Source: Variovorax jilinensis
GTDB lineage: Bacteria; Pseudomonadota; Gammaproteobacteria; Burkholderiales; Burkholderiaceae_C
DNA length: 64,000 nucleotides
Direction of reading: 5' to 3'
NCBI RefSeq assembly: GCF_030316885.1
Contig: NZ_JASZYQ010000006.1
Location: 185,154-249,153 of the forward strand
The translations under genes were made by a program, and so were the position numbers. Shown here piece after piece: positions 56,637-64,000 of this stretch; positions within the stretch are counted from its first letter, which is position 1, and every line of letters starts with the position of its first letter. The notes under the pieces were generated by a model that saw only the letters and a program-made list of their open reading frames with translations, ran no database searches and had not been told where the DNA came from.

Positions 56637-56655
56637 GGCGCGCGGAATGCGCGCC
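56637..56655. other. GC-rich hairpin between czcI-like and czcC-like genes
   Basis: GGCGCGC (56637-56643) pairs perfectly with GCGCGCC (56649-56655) around a 5-base loop, in the gap between the small leading gene and the structural genes. It could be an attenuator or a processing hairpin; there is no U-tract. Confidence 0.45.
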
Positions 56656-56681
56656 GAAGGAAGAACCGCCTCGTCAGCCTG

Positions 56682-57050
56682 TCAGCTGACGAAGGGCGAC
56701 GGCGGCCTGAGAAGCGTGTCGACGAAGCGATCGGGCACTGCCGATGCGTACGGCGAGAGAGCCGCGGAGCCGATCCAAAGCGCCGGCACGCTGCTCGAAG
56801 CACGCGCCGCCACGGTCGTCATGCCATGACAGGCACCGCAGTCGGGATGCTCGGCGAGCGAACCGTTGCCCGCCTCGACGTCGGCCCGATCGGCCGGATC
56901 CGCCGCATCGGCTGCGGCCTTCTGGTGCGCATGGTCGTGGTGCCCGAAATGCGCGCCCTGTGTCTCGTGCGCGCAGACGCTCGCCGCCGACGCCCAGGCC
57001 CATTGGACCGGGAGTACGACCATCAGCAGGATCAAAAGCAGGCGACGCAT
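56682..57050 (-). CDS. czcI: Small His-rich exported protein, CzcI-like
   Basis: A 122-residue exported protein, signal peptide LLLILLMVVLPVQWAWA, then HETQGAHFGHHDHAHQKAA and a CGACHGM pair that fit metal binding. Its place first in a czcCBA-type operon is the CzcI position of Cupriavidus. In that system CzcI modulates induction. ATG at 57050 is preferred over a start 27 bp upstream because it gives the normal signal length. Confidence 0.72.
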   Translation of the reverse strand: MRRLLLILLMVVLPVQWAWASAASVCAHETQGAHFGHHDHAHQKAAADAADPADRADVEAGNGSLAEHPDCGACHGMTTVAARASSSVPALWIGSAALSPYASAVPDRFVDTLLRPPSPFVS

Positions 57051-57130
57051 GAGTGGCGGCAGTCTAGCAAGGCGCACATGGGCCTTCGCGATTCAGGGAC
57101 ATGGACGCGAACCGCCCAACGCGTTGCAGC

Positions 57131-57826
57131 TCACCAGTCCCCGCTCGCCGCCTCGCGCTCGACGATGCGGCCGTCCTCGATGCAGATGACCTCCTGCGCC
57201 AGCGCCTCGACATCCTGGGGATCGTGGGTCACGAGCAGCACGGGCACCTGCACGCGCTCGAGCATCTCGGCCAGTTCGCGCCGAAGTCGCTTGCGAAGTG
57301 GCGCGTCCAGCGCGGACAACGGTTCGTCGAGCAGCAGCAGTCTCGGTTGGATCGCGAGTGCGCGCGCGAGCGCCACGCGCTGGCGCTGCCCGCCCGAGAG
57401 ATTGCGCGGCAGCGCACTGCGCAGCGCCTCGAGTTCGAACTGGCGGATCAATCCATCGATGCGCTCGCGTTGCGCGTCCTCCATGCGTCGGCCGAGGCGC
57501 TGTACGCCGAACTGCAGGTTCTCCGCCACCGTCATGTGCGGGAACAACGCGTAGTCCTGGAACACCACGCCCACCCTGCGCGCACGCGCAGGCAGGTCGA
57601 TGCCCCGCGCGGTGTCGAGCAACGCCTCGGCACCGACACGCACATGCCCCCGCGCGCCCGGCATCAGGCCCGCAATGGCCTGCAGCACGGTCGACTTGCC
57701 GGAGCCCGAAGGCCCCACCAGCGCGATTCGGCGGGACGCCGAAGCGAACGAGGCAGCCAGCACGAAGCTGCGATCGGGCGAATCGAGCGTGAGCTGAAGC
57801 CGCACATCGAGCAGAGCCATCTGCAT
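57131..57826 (-). CDS. modC: Molybdate ABC importer ATPase ModC
   Basis: A 231-residue ABC ATPase: Walker A GPSGSGKST, signature LSGGQRQRVALARAL, Walker B LLLLDEPLSALD, H-loop VTHDPQDVEALA. It is short relative to the full ModC (about 350) because the C-terminal molybdate-binding (Mop/TOBE) domain is missing; feedback at the transporter is therefore probably lost. It is the last of three same-strand mod genes, 5 bp after modB. GAGGC upstream of the ATG at 57826 supports the start. Confidence 0.88.
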   Translation of the reverse strand: MQMALLDVRLQLTLDSPDRSFVLAASFASASRRIALVGPSGSGKSTVLQAIAGLMPGARGHVRVGAEALLDTARGIDLPARARRVGVVFQDYALFPHMTVAENLQFGVQRLGRRMEDAQRERIDGLIRQFELEALRSALPRNLSGGQRQRVALARALAIQPRLLLLDEPLSALDAPLRKRLRRELAEMLERVQVPVLLVTHDPQDVEALAQEVICIEDGRIVEREAASGDW

Positions 57827-57831
57827 GCCGT

Positions 57832-58497
57832 TCAGTGCCTCGCCTGCAGCAGGCGGCCCGAGCCCACCAGCACCACGATGCAAACCGCAGAGATCACGAG
57901 CGTGAGCCACAGCGCCTGCGTGTCGTTGCCGGCCTGCACCGCCTCGTACACCGCGATCGACAGCGTCTGCGTCTTTCCCGGCAGATTGCCGGCGATCATC
58001 AACGTGGCACCGAACTCGCCCATTGCCCGCGCGAAGGCCAGCATCACGCCGGCCGCGATTCCGCGGATGGCCAGCGGCAGCGAGACGCGCAGGAACAGCT
58101 CGAGTTCGCCGGCGCCCAGCGTCCTCGCCGCATGGGCGAAGCGGCCGTCGACCTCTTCGAAGGCGGCCCTCGCGCCCTTGTAGACCAGCGGCAGCGAGAC
58201 GATCGCGGCCGCGATGACCGCGCCCTGCCAGGTGAAGATCAGGTTGATGCCGAACCAACGGTCGAGGTACTGGCCGATGACGCCGTTGCGGCCCACCAGC
58301 ACGATCAGGTAGTAGCCGATGACGGTCGGCGGCAGCACCATGGGCAGCAGAAGCATCGAGTCGACGATGCTCCGGCCCGGGAAGTCGCGCCGGGCCACCA
58401 GCCAGCCCAGCATGATGCCGGCGGCGCCGGCGAACAAGGTGGCGAAGAGCGCGACCTTGAGCGTGAGCCAGAGCGGAACGAACAGGGCGGCGTTCAC
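57832..58497 (-). CDS. modB: Molybdate ABC importer permease ModB
   Basis: A 221-residue inner-membrane permease with six helices; LPLVYKGARAAFEEVDGRFAHAARTLGAGELELFLRVSLPLA (ends shown) is the EAA coupling loop typical of ModB/CysT. It lies between modA and modC, 18 bp after modA. Confidence 0.9.
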   Translation of the reverse strand: MNAALFVPLWLTLKVALFATLFAGAAGIMLGWLVARRDFPGRSIVDSMLLLPMVLPPTVIGYYLIVLVGRNGVIGQYLDRWFGINLIFTWQGAVIAAAIVSLPLVYKGARAAFEEVDGRFAHAARTLGAGELELFLRVSLPLAIRGIAAGVMLAFARAMGEFGATLMIAGNLPGKTQTLSIAVYEAVQAGNDTQALWLTLVISAVCIVVLVGSGRLLQARH

Positions 58498-58515
58498 GGA
58501 TTCTCGATCGGGCCG

Positions 58516-59277
58516 TCAGGGCTTGGAGAAGCCGTAGCGCTCAAGGATCTGCTGGCCCGGCGCGCTGCGCACGAAGGCGATGAACTCGGTGGCCAGCGCC
58601 GGGTTCTTGCTGCTGGCGATCTGCGCGATCGGATAGGTCACGGGCGTGGTAGTCGGCACGGTCATCGCGATGCGTGTCTTGTCGGCCTCGATCAGCGCAT
58701 CGGTGCGGTAGACGAATCCCGCATCGACCTCGCCGCGCGCGACGTAGTTGAGCACCTGGCGAACGCTCTCGCCGTAGATCCAGCGCGGCTGCAGCGCGGC
58801 CGTCAGCCCGACCTTCTCGATCGCTTCCATCGTGTAGCGACCGACCGGCACGGTGGCGGGCGTGCCGGTCGAGATGCGCTGAAAGCCACTGCCGGTGAGG
58901 TCGGCGAGCTGGGTGGGCTTCTGGGTGGAAGTCGACGGAACGATCAGCACCAGCGTGTTGGCGGCGAAATCGACACGCGTCGGCACCGCGATCAGGTTGG
59001 CGGCGGCCGCGCGATTCATGGTGTCCTGGTCGGCCGAGGCGAAGACATCGACCGGCGCGCCCTGCTGAATCTGCGCCAGCAACGGGCCGGAAGCGGCGAA
59101 GTTGAAGGTGATCTTCGCGCCGGGCCTGGCCTGCTCGAAAGCCTTTCCGGCGGCCTGGAATGCATTCGTGAGGCTGGCCGCCGCCGAGACGACGAGCTCC
59201 TGCGCGCTCGCTGCAGTGCTCGAAAGAACGAGTGCCGCTACCAGGGCCGCACTGCGCAGGCGCATCGACATTCTCAT
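58516..59277 (-). CDS. modA: Molybdate-binding periplasmic protein ModA
   Basis: A 253-residue periplasmic receptor: signal peptide (ALVAALVLSSTAASAQ), then ELVVSAAASLTNAF, the hallmark ModA start whose Ser/Ala residues bind the oxyanion, ASADQDTMNRA and the final GFVYRTDAL segment. GGAACC before the ATG at 59277 supports the start. Expression is expected to be repressed by ModE-Mo through the box 14-38 bp upstream. No modE gene is in the window. Confidence 0.92.
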   Translation of the reverse strand: MRMSMRLRSAALVAALVLSSTAASAQELVVSAAASLTNAFQAAGKAFEQARPGAKITFNFAASGPLLAQIQQGAPVDVFASADQDTMNRAAAANLIAVPTRVDFAANTLVLIVPSTSTQKPTQLADLTGSGFQRISTGTPATVPVGRYTMEAIEKVGLTAALQPRWIYGESVRQVLNYVARGEVDAGFVYRTDALIEADKTRIAMTVPTTTPVTYPIAQIASSKNPALATEFIAFVRSAPGQQILERYGFSKP

Positions 59278-59290
59278 TTTCGGTTCCATT

Positions 59291-59315
59291 TCGCTATTCA
59301 TTTCAGGAATAGCGA
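59291..59315 (-). promoter_or_regulatory. ModE box (molybdate-responsive operator)
   Basis: TCGCTATTC (59291-59299) and GAATAGCGA (59307-59315) are a perfect 9-bp inverted repeat with 7 bp between them. This is close to the E. coli ModE consensus (TCGCTATATA-N6-TATATAGCGA as remembered), shifted in the centre. It sits 14 bp before the modA ATG and between modA and the divergent DUF3750 gene, so it should repress modABC when molybdate is plentiful. Confidence 0.85.
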
Positions 59316-59388
59316 TGATATCAACAGGCCCGAGACGCGTGCGGGTGCTCGCCGCCATGCGTGTCCATGCCCGCGGCATACTGGCGCG

Positions 59389-60180
59389 ATGTCCAACGAC
59401 GCTTCTTCGCCCTCGGTCCGCAGGCGCTGGCCGCGATGGTCGCGCTGGCCACTGAGATTGCTGGGCCTTCTCGCGTTGCTGATGCTCGGCCCGGTCGGTG
59501 TGCTGGCCTTCGGCAACCTGGACCTCGACACCCCGTGGCACATGACGAGCCGCGCAAGCACCGGGCAGGCGCCCAACCCGGCGGTCGAACACGGTGCGGT
59601 GGTGCAGGTCTACGGCGCCCGCATCGTGCGATGGCGCGGCGCCTTCGGCATCCATCCCTGGATCGCGGTCAAGCGCGCTGGCGCAGAGCGCTACACGACC
59701 TACCACATCGTCGGCTGGCGAGCCCGCAACGGCGGCGATGCGCTGGTCAGCAGTGAAACGGAAGCACCGGACATGCAATGGTTCGGCGCTCATCCGCAGC
59801 TGCTCGCGGACCACCGGGGAGCCCATGCGGAAGCACTGATCGATCAGATCGAAGCCGCAGTACAGGCCTACCCCTGGCGAGCGTCCTACCGCCTGTGGCC
59901 CGGCCCCAACAGCAACACCTTCGTCGCCTGGGTGGCCCGACAGGTGCCCGAACTGCGCCTCGACCTGCCGCCTACCGCCATCGGCAAGGACTATCTCGGA
60001 TCGACCACCTTCATCGACCACGCACCGAGCGGCACCGGCTGGCAGCTGTCGTTGCTGGGCCTGGCGGGCGTGACCGTTGCGCGCGACGAAGGCCTGGAAC
60101 TGAATCTGCTGGGCCTGGGTTTCGGCGTCGACGTCGACGACATGGCGCTGAGGTTGCCGGGCTTCGGCCGGCTGCCCTGA
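59389..60180 (+). CDS. DUF3750 family membrane-anchored protein
   Basis: A 263-residue protein with one N-terminal helix (LLGLLALLMLGPVGVLAF) and a DUF3750 domain marked by HGAVVQVYGARIVRWRGAFGIHPWIAVK (ends shown), WPGPNSNTFVAW and DYLGSTTF. The SNTF block with its preceding Pro-Gly is the core of this family, whose Cys/His-free pocket has no assigned activity. It diverges from modA. Confidence 0.8.
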   Translation: MSNDASSPSVRRRWPRWSRWPLRLLGLLALLMLGPVGVLAFGNLDLDTPWHMTSRASTGQAPNPAVEHGAVVQVYGARIVRWRGAFGIHPWIAVKRAGAERYTTYHIVGWRARNGGDALVSSETEAPDMQWFGAHPQLLADHRGAHAEALIDQIEAAVQAYPWRASYRLWPGPNSNTFVAWVARQVPELRLDLPPTAIGKDYLGSTTFIDHAPSGTGWQLSLLGLAGVTVARDEGLELNLLGLGFGVDVDDMALRLPGFGRLP

Positions 60181-60356
60181 CGCGGAGGTGTCGCGTCGTC
60201 GGCGCTACCCGGCCGGACGGCGATACGTCTCCCAACCGTCGGCTTCTACCCGGCCAGCGGCCGCCTCGACCGAAAGGCAGATTGCCGCTCTCCGATGCGA
60301 CCGCTACGCTCGTCGCGACCGACTGCATCCACGCGCGGTCGACAGGAGGGATGCCG

Positions 60357-61172
60357 ATGCCGCAACCGTTCGATCCCGGGTATGTCGCCGAGCCCTTCCT
60401 GACGCTCTGTTCGGACTACCCCGGCGCCGATGTCTACCCGAGCCAGGAGTTCAGGGTCGAGTGGGGACCGATCTTCCACCGCGGTCGGCTCGATGGCTCG
60501 GCGCGCGTGCTGGTGCTGGGGCAGGACCCGGCACAGCACGAGACCATCGTGCGCCGCATCCTCGTCGGCGAGGCCGGACGCAGGGTGCAGGGGCTGCTCG
60601 CCAGGCTCGGCATCACGACCAGCTACGTGTTCGTCAATACCTACCTCTACAGCGTGTACGGCAGCGTCAAGGCCGCGACGCGACGGCATCCCGCGCTGGT
60701 CGACTACCGCAACCGCTGGCTGCAGGCGCTGCTGGTCGGCCAGCAGGTCGAGGCCGTCATCGCGCTGGGGCAGGCGGCCGACGGTGCCTGGGCCGCATGG
60801 AAGGCCACGCCCCAGGGGCAGGCAACGAAGCCGGCCTACGCCGCCGTGACGCATCCGACGCAGCCCGAGAGTTCGGCCGGCGGCGACCGCACCAGGCTCG
60901 CGCTGGCGACGGCCCGCATGCTGCGCAACTGGAACGCCGCCTTGCAGGCCTTGCACCCCGGGCTGACGCATCCCGACGCCCCGGTGCCGCTCGCGCTCTA
61001 CGGCGATGCATGGGCCGAGGGCGACCGGCTGCCGATCCCCGCGATCGACTACCCGGCCGGCCTGCCGGCATGGATGCGCGACAACGACGGCTGGGCTGCG
61101 CGCAAGGGCGCGGACGAAACCGCCAAGCGCCGCAACATCACGCTCACGGTGAGCAAGGGGGTGGTGGCATGA
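60357..61172 (+). CDS. Uracil-DNA glycosylase-family protein
   Basis: A 271-residue protein of the UDG superfamily fold. Motif 1 reads VLGQDPAQHE (residues 53-62) and motif 2 THPTQP (165-170), as in single-strand-selective or thermophilic-type families rather than classic Ung (GQDPYH). GGAGGG six bases before the ATG at 60357 fixes the start; the ATG at 60351 would touch the ribosome site. Its TGA overlaps the next ATG by 4 bp, coupling it to an amidohydrolase. Glycosylase activity on uracil is not proven; some family members have other roles. Confidence 0.75.
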   Translation: MPQPFDPGYVAEPFLTLCSDYPGADVYPSQEFRVEWGPIFHRGRLDGSARVLVLGQDPAQHETIVRRILVGEAGRRVQGLLARLGITTSYVFVNTYLYSVYGSVKAATRRHPALVDYRNRWLQALLVGQQVEAVIALGQAADGAWAAWKATPQGQATKPAYAAVTHPTQPESSAGGDRTRLALATARMLRNWNAALQALHPGLTHPDAPVPLALYGDAWAEGDRLPIPAIDYPAGLPAWMRDNDGWAARKGADETAKRRNITLTVSKGVVA

Positions 61173-62962
61173 CGGCCCGCAAGCGCAGCTGGTATCCGCT
61201 CGCGGGCAGCACCGTCGCGGGCACCAAGCGAGGCGCCGCGCCCAGGGCATCTCGCGCCGTCGCCAGGGGGCCGGTGCCGATCGATCCGCTCTCGAGCCCC
61301 CGGCTCGCGATCTCGGGCCGCGTCGTGACGATGAACGACGCCTTCGACGTCATCGAGGATGGCGTGGTCTACATGGCCGACGGTTGCATCGCCGCAGTCC
61401 GCCGCAAGCGGGACAAGGCACCGGACGGCTTCGAGGGCGTCGCTGTCGTGGCCACGCGCGGCACCCTCTATCCGGGCCTGATCGAGCTGCACAACCACCT
61501 GAGCTACAACGCCCTGCCGCTGTGGAGCCCGGTGCCGAAGCTCTACGAGCATCGCGGCCAGTGGCCCCAGCATCCCGACTACCGCAAGCTCATCAGCGGA
61601 CCGATGACCGTCATCGGCCAGCACCGCGACGCGCAAGGCCAGGCTGCACTGCTCGCACCGCTCGTGCGCTACGTCGAATGCAAGTGCCTGCTGGGCGGCG
61701 TCACCACCAGCCAGGGCATCATGCTCAACAGCAACGCCGGCGTGCAGCGCTACTACCGCGGCATCCTGCGCAACGTCGAGAACACGGACGACCCCGCGCT
61801 GTCGGAAGCGCAGGCGCGCATCGCCGACGTGGACGCCAGGGACGCACGCGCCTTCCTCGCGCGCCTGAACAAGGAGGACAGCTGCTTCCTGCTGCACCTG
61901 AGCGAAGGCGTGACCCCCACCGGCGCCACGACCTCGCAGGCGCGCAAGCACTTCCTCGCGCTCGAGGTGGCGCCCGGCGAGTGGGCCATCAACGACCGGC
62001 TCGCGGCCATCCACTCCGCGGGCCTGACGGCTGATGATTTCCGCGTGCTGGGCGACAACGGCGGCTCGATGATCTGGTCGCCGCTCAGCAACCTGCTGCT
62101 GTACGGCGCGACCGCGCGGGTGGACGCGGCTCGGGCCGCCAATGTGCGCATCGGCATCGGCAGCGACTGGTCGCCCTCGGGCAGCAAGAACCTGCTCGGC
62201 GAACTCAAGGTCGCCTGGCTCTATTCGAAGCACCTCCTGGACGGGGCCTTCAGCGCGCGCGACCTGGTCGCCATGGCCACGCGCGATGCGGCGGCCATCC
62301 TCAAGTGGGAAGGCGCACTGGGTTCGCTGGAAGCCGGCAAGCGCGCCGACCTGCTGGTCGTCGGCGGAACCGCAGGCGACCCTTACGAAGCGCTCGTCAA
62401 GGCGCGCGAGACATCGATCAACCTCGTGATGATCAACGGCATCGCGCGCTACGGACTGCCGGCCACCATGAAGGCGCTGGGTGCCAGCGGCGAATCGTTC
62501 AAGGTCGGCGGCAAGACGCGCACCCTCTTCCTCGAGCAGGCCACCGGCGACCCCGACGTGGCGAAGCTCTCGCTCTCGGCGGCAAGGACCGCGCTGAAGA
62601 ATGCCTTCAGGCAGCTGCCGGACCTGGCGCGCGCCATCGAAGAGCCCCCGGCCATGCCGGCGGCACGCGCCGCGCGGCCTGCCATCGATGCGCCGCAGCC
62701 GCTGGTGTGGACACTGGCGCTCGACGAGATCGCGAACACCGGCATGGACCAGCGCCCTCGCCTGCCCTTCGACGGACCGCGGGATTTCACCGGCCCGTCG
62801 ATGCAGCCGGCAAGCCTGGGGGCGCCCCGGCTGTCGAGCATCCTTGCGGCGGTGGAACTCGATCCGCTGACCGTGGCCGATGACCGGAACTTCCTCGCAC
62901 GGATTGCCGCAGAGCCGAACGTGCCGCAAGCGATTCGCAAGGGACTGGCTTCGCTGTACTGA
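61169..62962 (+). CDS. Amidohydrolase-family protein (597 aa), cytosine-deaminase/chlorohydrolase-like
   Basis: A 597-residue metal-dependent hydrolase with ligands His108/His110 (ELHNHL), His243 (LLHLSEG), His282 (IHSAG) and Asp333 (IGSDWSPSG), in the TRZ/ATZ-deaminase pattern with one metal. It is longer than usual by an N-terminal Arg-rich extension of about 45 residues and a C-terminal helical extension past residue 480 (LSAARTALKNAFRQLPDLA). No signal peptide. It is translationally coupled to the UDG-family gene (ATGA). Substrate not determined; deamination of a modified base is a tempting guess only because of the partner. Confidence 0.8.
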   Translation: MTARKRSWYPLAGSTVAGTKRGAAPRASRAVARGPVPIDPLSSPRLAISGRVVTMNDAFDVIEDGVVYMADGCIAAVRRKRDKAPDGFEGVAVVATRGTLYPGLIELHNHLSYNALPLWSPVPKLYEHRGQWPQHPDYRKLISGPMTVIGQHRDAQGQAALLAPLVRYVECKCLLGGVTTSQGIMLNSNAGVQRYYRGILRNVENTDDPALSEAQARIADVDARDARAFLARLNKEDSCFLLHLSEGVTPTGATTSQARKHFLALEVAPGEWAINDRLAAIHSAGLTADDFRVLGDNGGSMIWSPLSNLLLYGATARVDAARAANVRIGIGSDWSPSGSKNLLGELKVAWLYSKHLLDGAFSARDLVAMATRDAAAILKWEGALGSLEAGKRADLLVVGGTAGDPYEALVKARETSINLVMINGIARYGLPATMKALGASGESFKVGGKTRTLFLEQATGDPDVAKLSLSAARTALKNAFRQLPDLARAIEEPPAMPAARAARPAIDAPQPLVWTLALDEIANTGMDQRPRLPFDGPRDFTGPSMQPASLGAPRLSSILAAVELDPLTVADDRNFLARIAAEPNVPQAIRKGLASLY

Positions 62963-63003
62963 GGAGAAGGTCGGCGAACGAAGAAGTGCGTGAAGGCGTT
63001 GCG

Positions 63004-63192
63004 CTATCGCGCCGAACTCACCGCCGTCACGTCGGCACCAACCGGCCGGGCCAGCGCCCCGCTGCTCGCGCTGATGGCGGTCGCGGCCTCGACCAGGCGC
63101 AATTCGCCCTGGGCGGCCTCACCGCCGACGATGCCCGCCGCAGAGACCAGCGTCACTGCGCCGGCCAGTATGAAGTTCCATGTCGTGTTCAT
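63004..63192 (-). CDS. Small exported hypothetical protein (62 aa)
   Basis: A 62-residue protein with a signal peptide (NFILAGAVTLVSAAGIVGG) and a short Ala-rich mature part. AGAGGC seven bases upstream supports the ATG at 63192; a perfect GGCCTC/GAGGCC hairpin (63205-63222) lies in its leader. Function unknown. Confidence 0.45.
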   Translation of the reverse strand: MNTTWNFILAGAVTLVSAAGIVGGEAAQGELRLVEAATAISASSGALARPVGADVTAVSSAR

Positions 63193-63315
63193 TTTCAAGC
63201 CTCTGGCCTCGAGTGTGAGGCCGATCGGCGGTGTCGAAACGGCACAAAGGGAACAGCAGTGTTCGTCGCCGGGAAACAATCCGGCCTTCTGCGGTCGAGA
63301 GCTTCCGACGGTTTC

Positions 63316-64000
63316 TCAGGCCGCAGAGGCCGATCGCTTCAGCCGCACCGGGACCGACTTGTACGAGGGCGTGCCGCTGCGAGGATCGCGGTGCCCCAGC
63401 CGCACGAGCAGGTTGGCCTCGGGGTAGTAGGCGCCTGCCGAGCCCCTGGGGATGTCGTAGGCCACGGCGGTCAGCCGCCTGAGCACGGCGGCCGGCCCGG
63501 GTGCCTCGCCGTCGAAGGGCACGGCCTCGAGATCGACGCGCTCGCCGGGCGCGATGCCACGCTCGGCCAGGTCCTCGGCATTGAGGAAGACCACGTCGCG
63601 TCCGCCGAAGATGCCGCGGTAGCGATCGTCGAAGCCGTAGATGGTGGTGTTGTACTGGTCATGGCTGCGCAGCGTGGTCAGCGTGAGCACCTCGGGGTCT
63701 GCGGCCCGCGGGTCCTCGGCGATGCCGGGCATGACGATGAACTGCGCCTTGCCCGAGGGCGTGCGCCAGATGCGCTCGGTCGGCCCGATCGGCAGCCGGA
63801 AGCCACCGGGCTGCGCGATGCGCTGGTTGTAGTTCTCGAAGCTGGGCAGCACGCGCTCGATGTCGTCGCGGATGCGGCCGTAGTCGCCCACCAGGCCGTC
63901 CCAGTCGACGCCGTGGCGGCCCGCGAGCGTCGCCTTGGCGATGCCGGCGACGATCGCGGGCTCGGAGCGCACCTCGTCGGAAGGCGGCGGCAGCCGGCCC
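63316..64000 (-). CDS. Molybdopterin oxidoreductase, YdeP/FdhF-like, C-terminal part (5' end outside window)
   Basis: The frame is open at the right edge, so only about the last 228 residues are seen. PPSDEVRSEPAIVAGIA, then FRLPIGPTERIWRTPSGKAQF and TLTTLRSHDQYNTTIYGFDDRYRGI (ends shown) match the C-terminal molybdopterin-binding region of the FdhF/YdeP family. YdeP-type proteins are molybdoenzymes linked to acid resistance or formate chemistry. Its closeness to modABC (about 4 kb) fits a local molybdenum theme, but cofactor ligands lie outside the window. Confidence 0.85.
   Translation of the reverse strand, partial: GRLPPPSDEVRSEPAIVAGIAKATLAGRHGVDWDGLVGDYGRIRDDIERVLPSFENYNQRIAQPGGFRLPIGPTERIWRTPSGKAQFIVMPGIAEDPRAADPEVLTLTTLRSHDQYNTTIYGFDDRYRGIFGGRDVVFLNAEDLAERGIAPGERVDLEAVPFDGEAPGPAAVLRRLTAVAYDIPRGSAGAYYPEANLLVRLGHRDPRSGTPSYKSVPVRLKRSASAA

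Noticed and set aside
63205..63222. Hairpin GGCCTC-N6-GAGGCC as a terminator for the molybdoenzyme gene
   Set aside because: It lies upstream of the small exported protein gene, not after the molybdoenzyme stop at 63316 in a way that ends with a U-tract; left as a leader hairpin.

Overview
The window is a stretch of a GC-rich (high-60s percent by eye) bacterial chromosome. It fits best with a soil or plant-associated member of the Burkholderiales, family Comamonadaceae, and a Variovorax-like organism is the most likely host. The reasons are the gene repertoire (a Bug-type solute receptor, many AMP-ligase, amidohydrolase and FAH-fold catabolic genes, HME-RND metal efflux, a YdeP-like molybdoenzyme), the codon bias towards G/C third positions, and lipoproteins with oligo-glycine tethers after the lipobox. 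This is inference from content; no rRNA or marker gene is present. I saw no tRNA, rRNA, CRISPR array or intact insertion sequence.

Layout. 1-5.9 kb: the end of a degenerate tyrosine-recombinase-like gene, a malate/L-lactate dehydrogenase-family oxidoreductase, an MFS exporter, and a stand-alone acetolactate synthase catalytic subunit divergent from an Lrp/AsnC regulator. 6-17 kb: envelope proteins (AttH/CrtC-like lipocalin, a haloperoxidase-fold lipoprotein facing a CadC/TPR membrane regulator, a patatin-like lipoprotein, an MscS-type channel, an extensin-like peptidase-fold protein and an esterase lipoprotein).

17-36 kb holds the most interesting part, a probable uptake-plus-catabolism system. 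A TetR domain fused to an alpha/beta hydrolase and an acyl-CoA ligase lie on the minus strand. They diverge, across a perfect 20-bp palindrome, from an ordered run of plus-strand genes: FAH-family enzyme, alpha/beta hydrolase, two paralogous amidohydrolases, a complete branched-chain-type ABC importer (HMJGF), a TIM-barrel (PEP hydrolase-like) protein, a flotillin/YqiK protein, two SRPBCC domains (the second fused to a quinone oxidoreductase) and a VOC protein. The ABC ATPase of the F type is fused to a Tm-1-like (UPF0261) domain, and the very next gene is the TIM-barrel partner. Together these reproduce the two halves of the plant Tm-1 architecture. The substrate is unknown.

36-39.5 kb: a LysR regulator divergent from a D-tartrate dehydratase-like enolase-superfamily enzyme and a Bug receptor. 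39.5-48.4 kb: an island of lower GC in which every recognisable gene lies on the minus strand; most are small membrane or exported proteins of unknown function, with hairpins and recurrent short motifs in the gaps and one frameshifted GNAT remnant. 48.6-57 kb: a Tat-exported amidohydrolase, then a CzcI/CzcCBA-like heavy-metal efflux operon with two extra small proteins. 57-64 kb: modABC under a near-textbook ModE box, a DUF3750 protein, a UDG-family protein translationally coupled to an amidohydrolase, and the C-terminal part of a YdeP/FdhF-like molybdopterin oxidoreductase that runs off the window.
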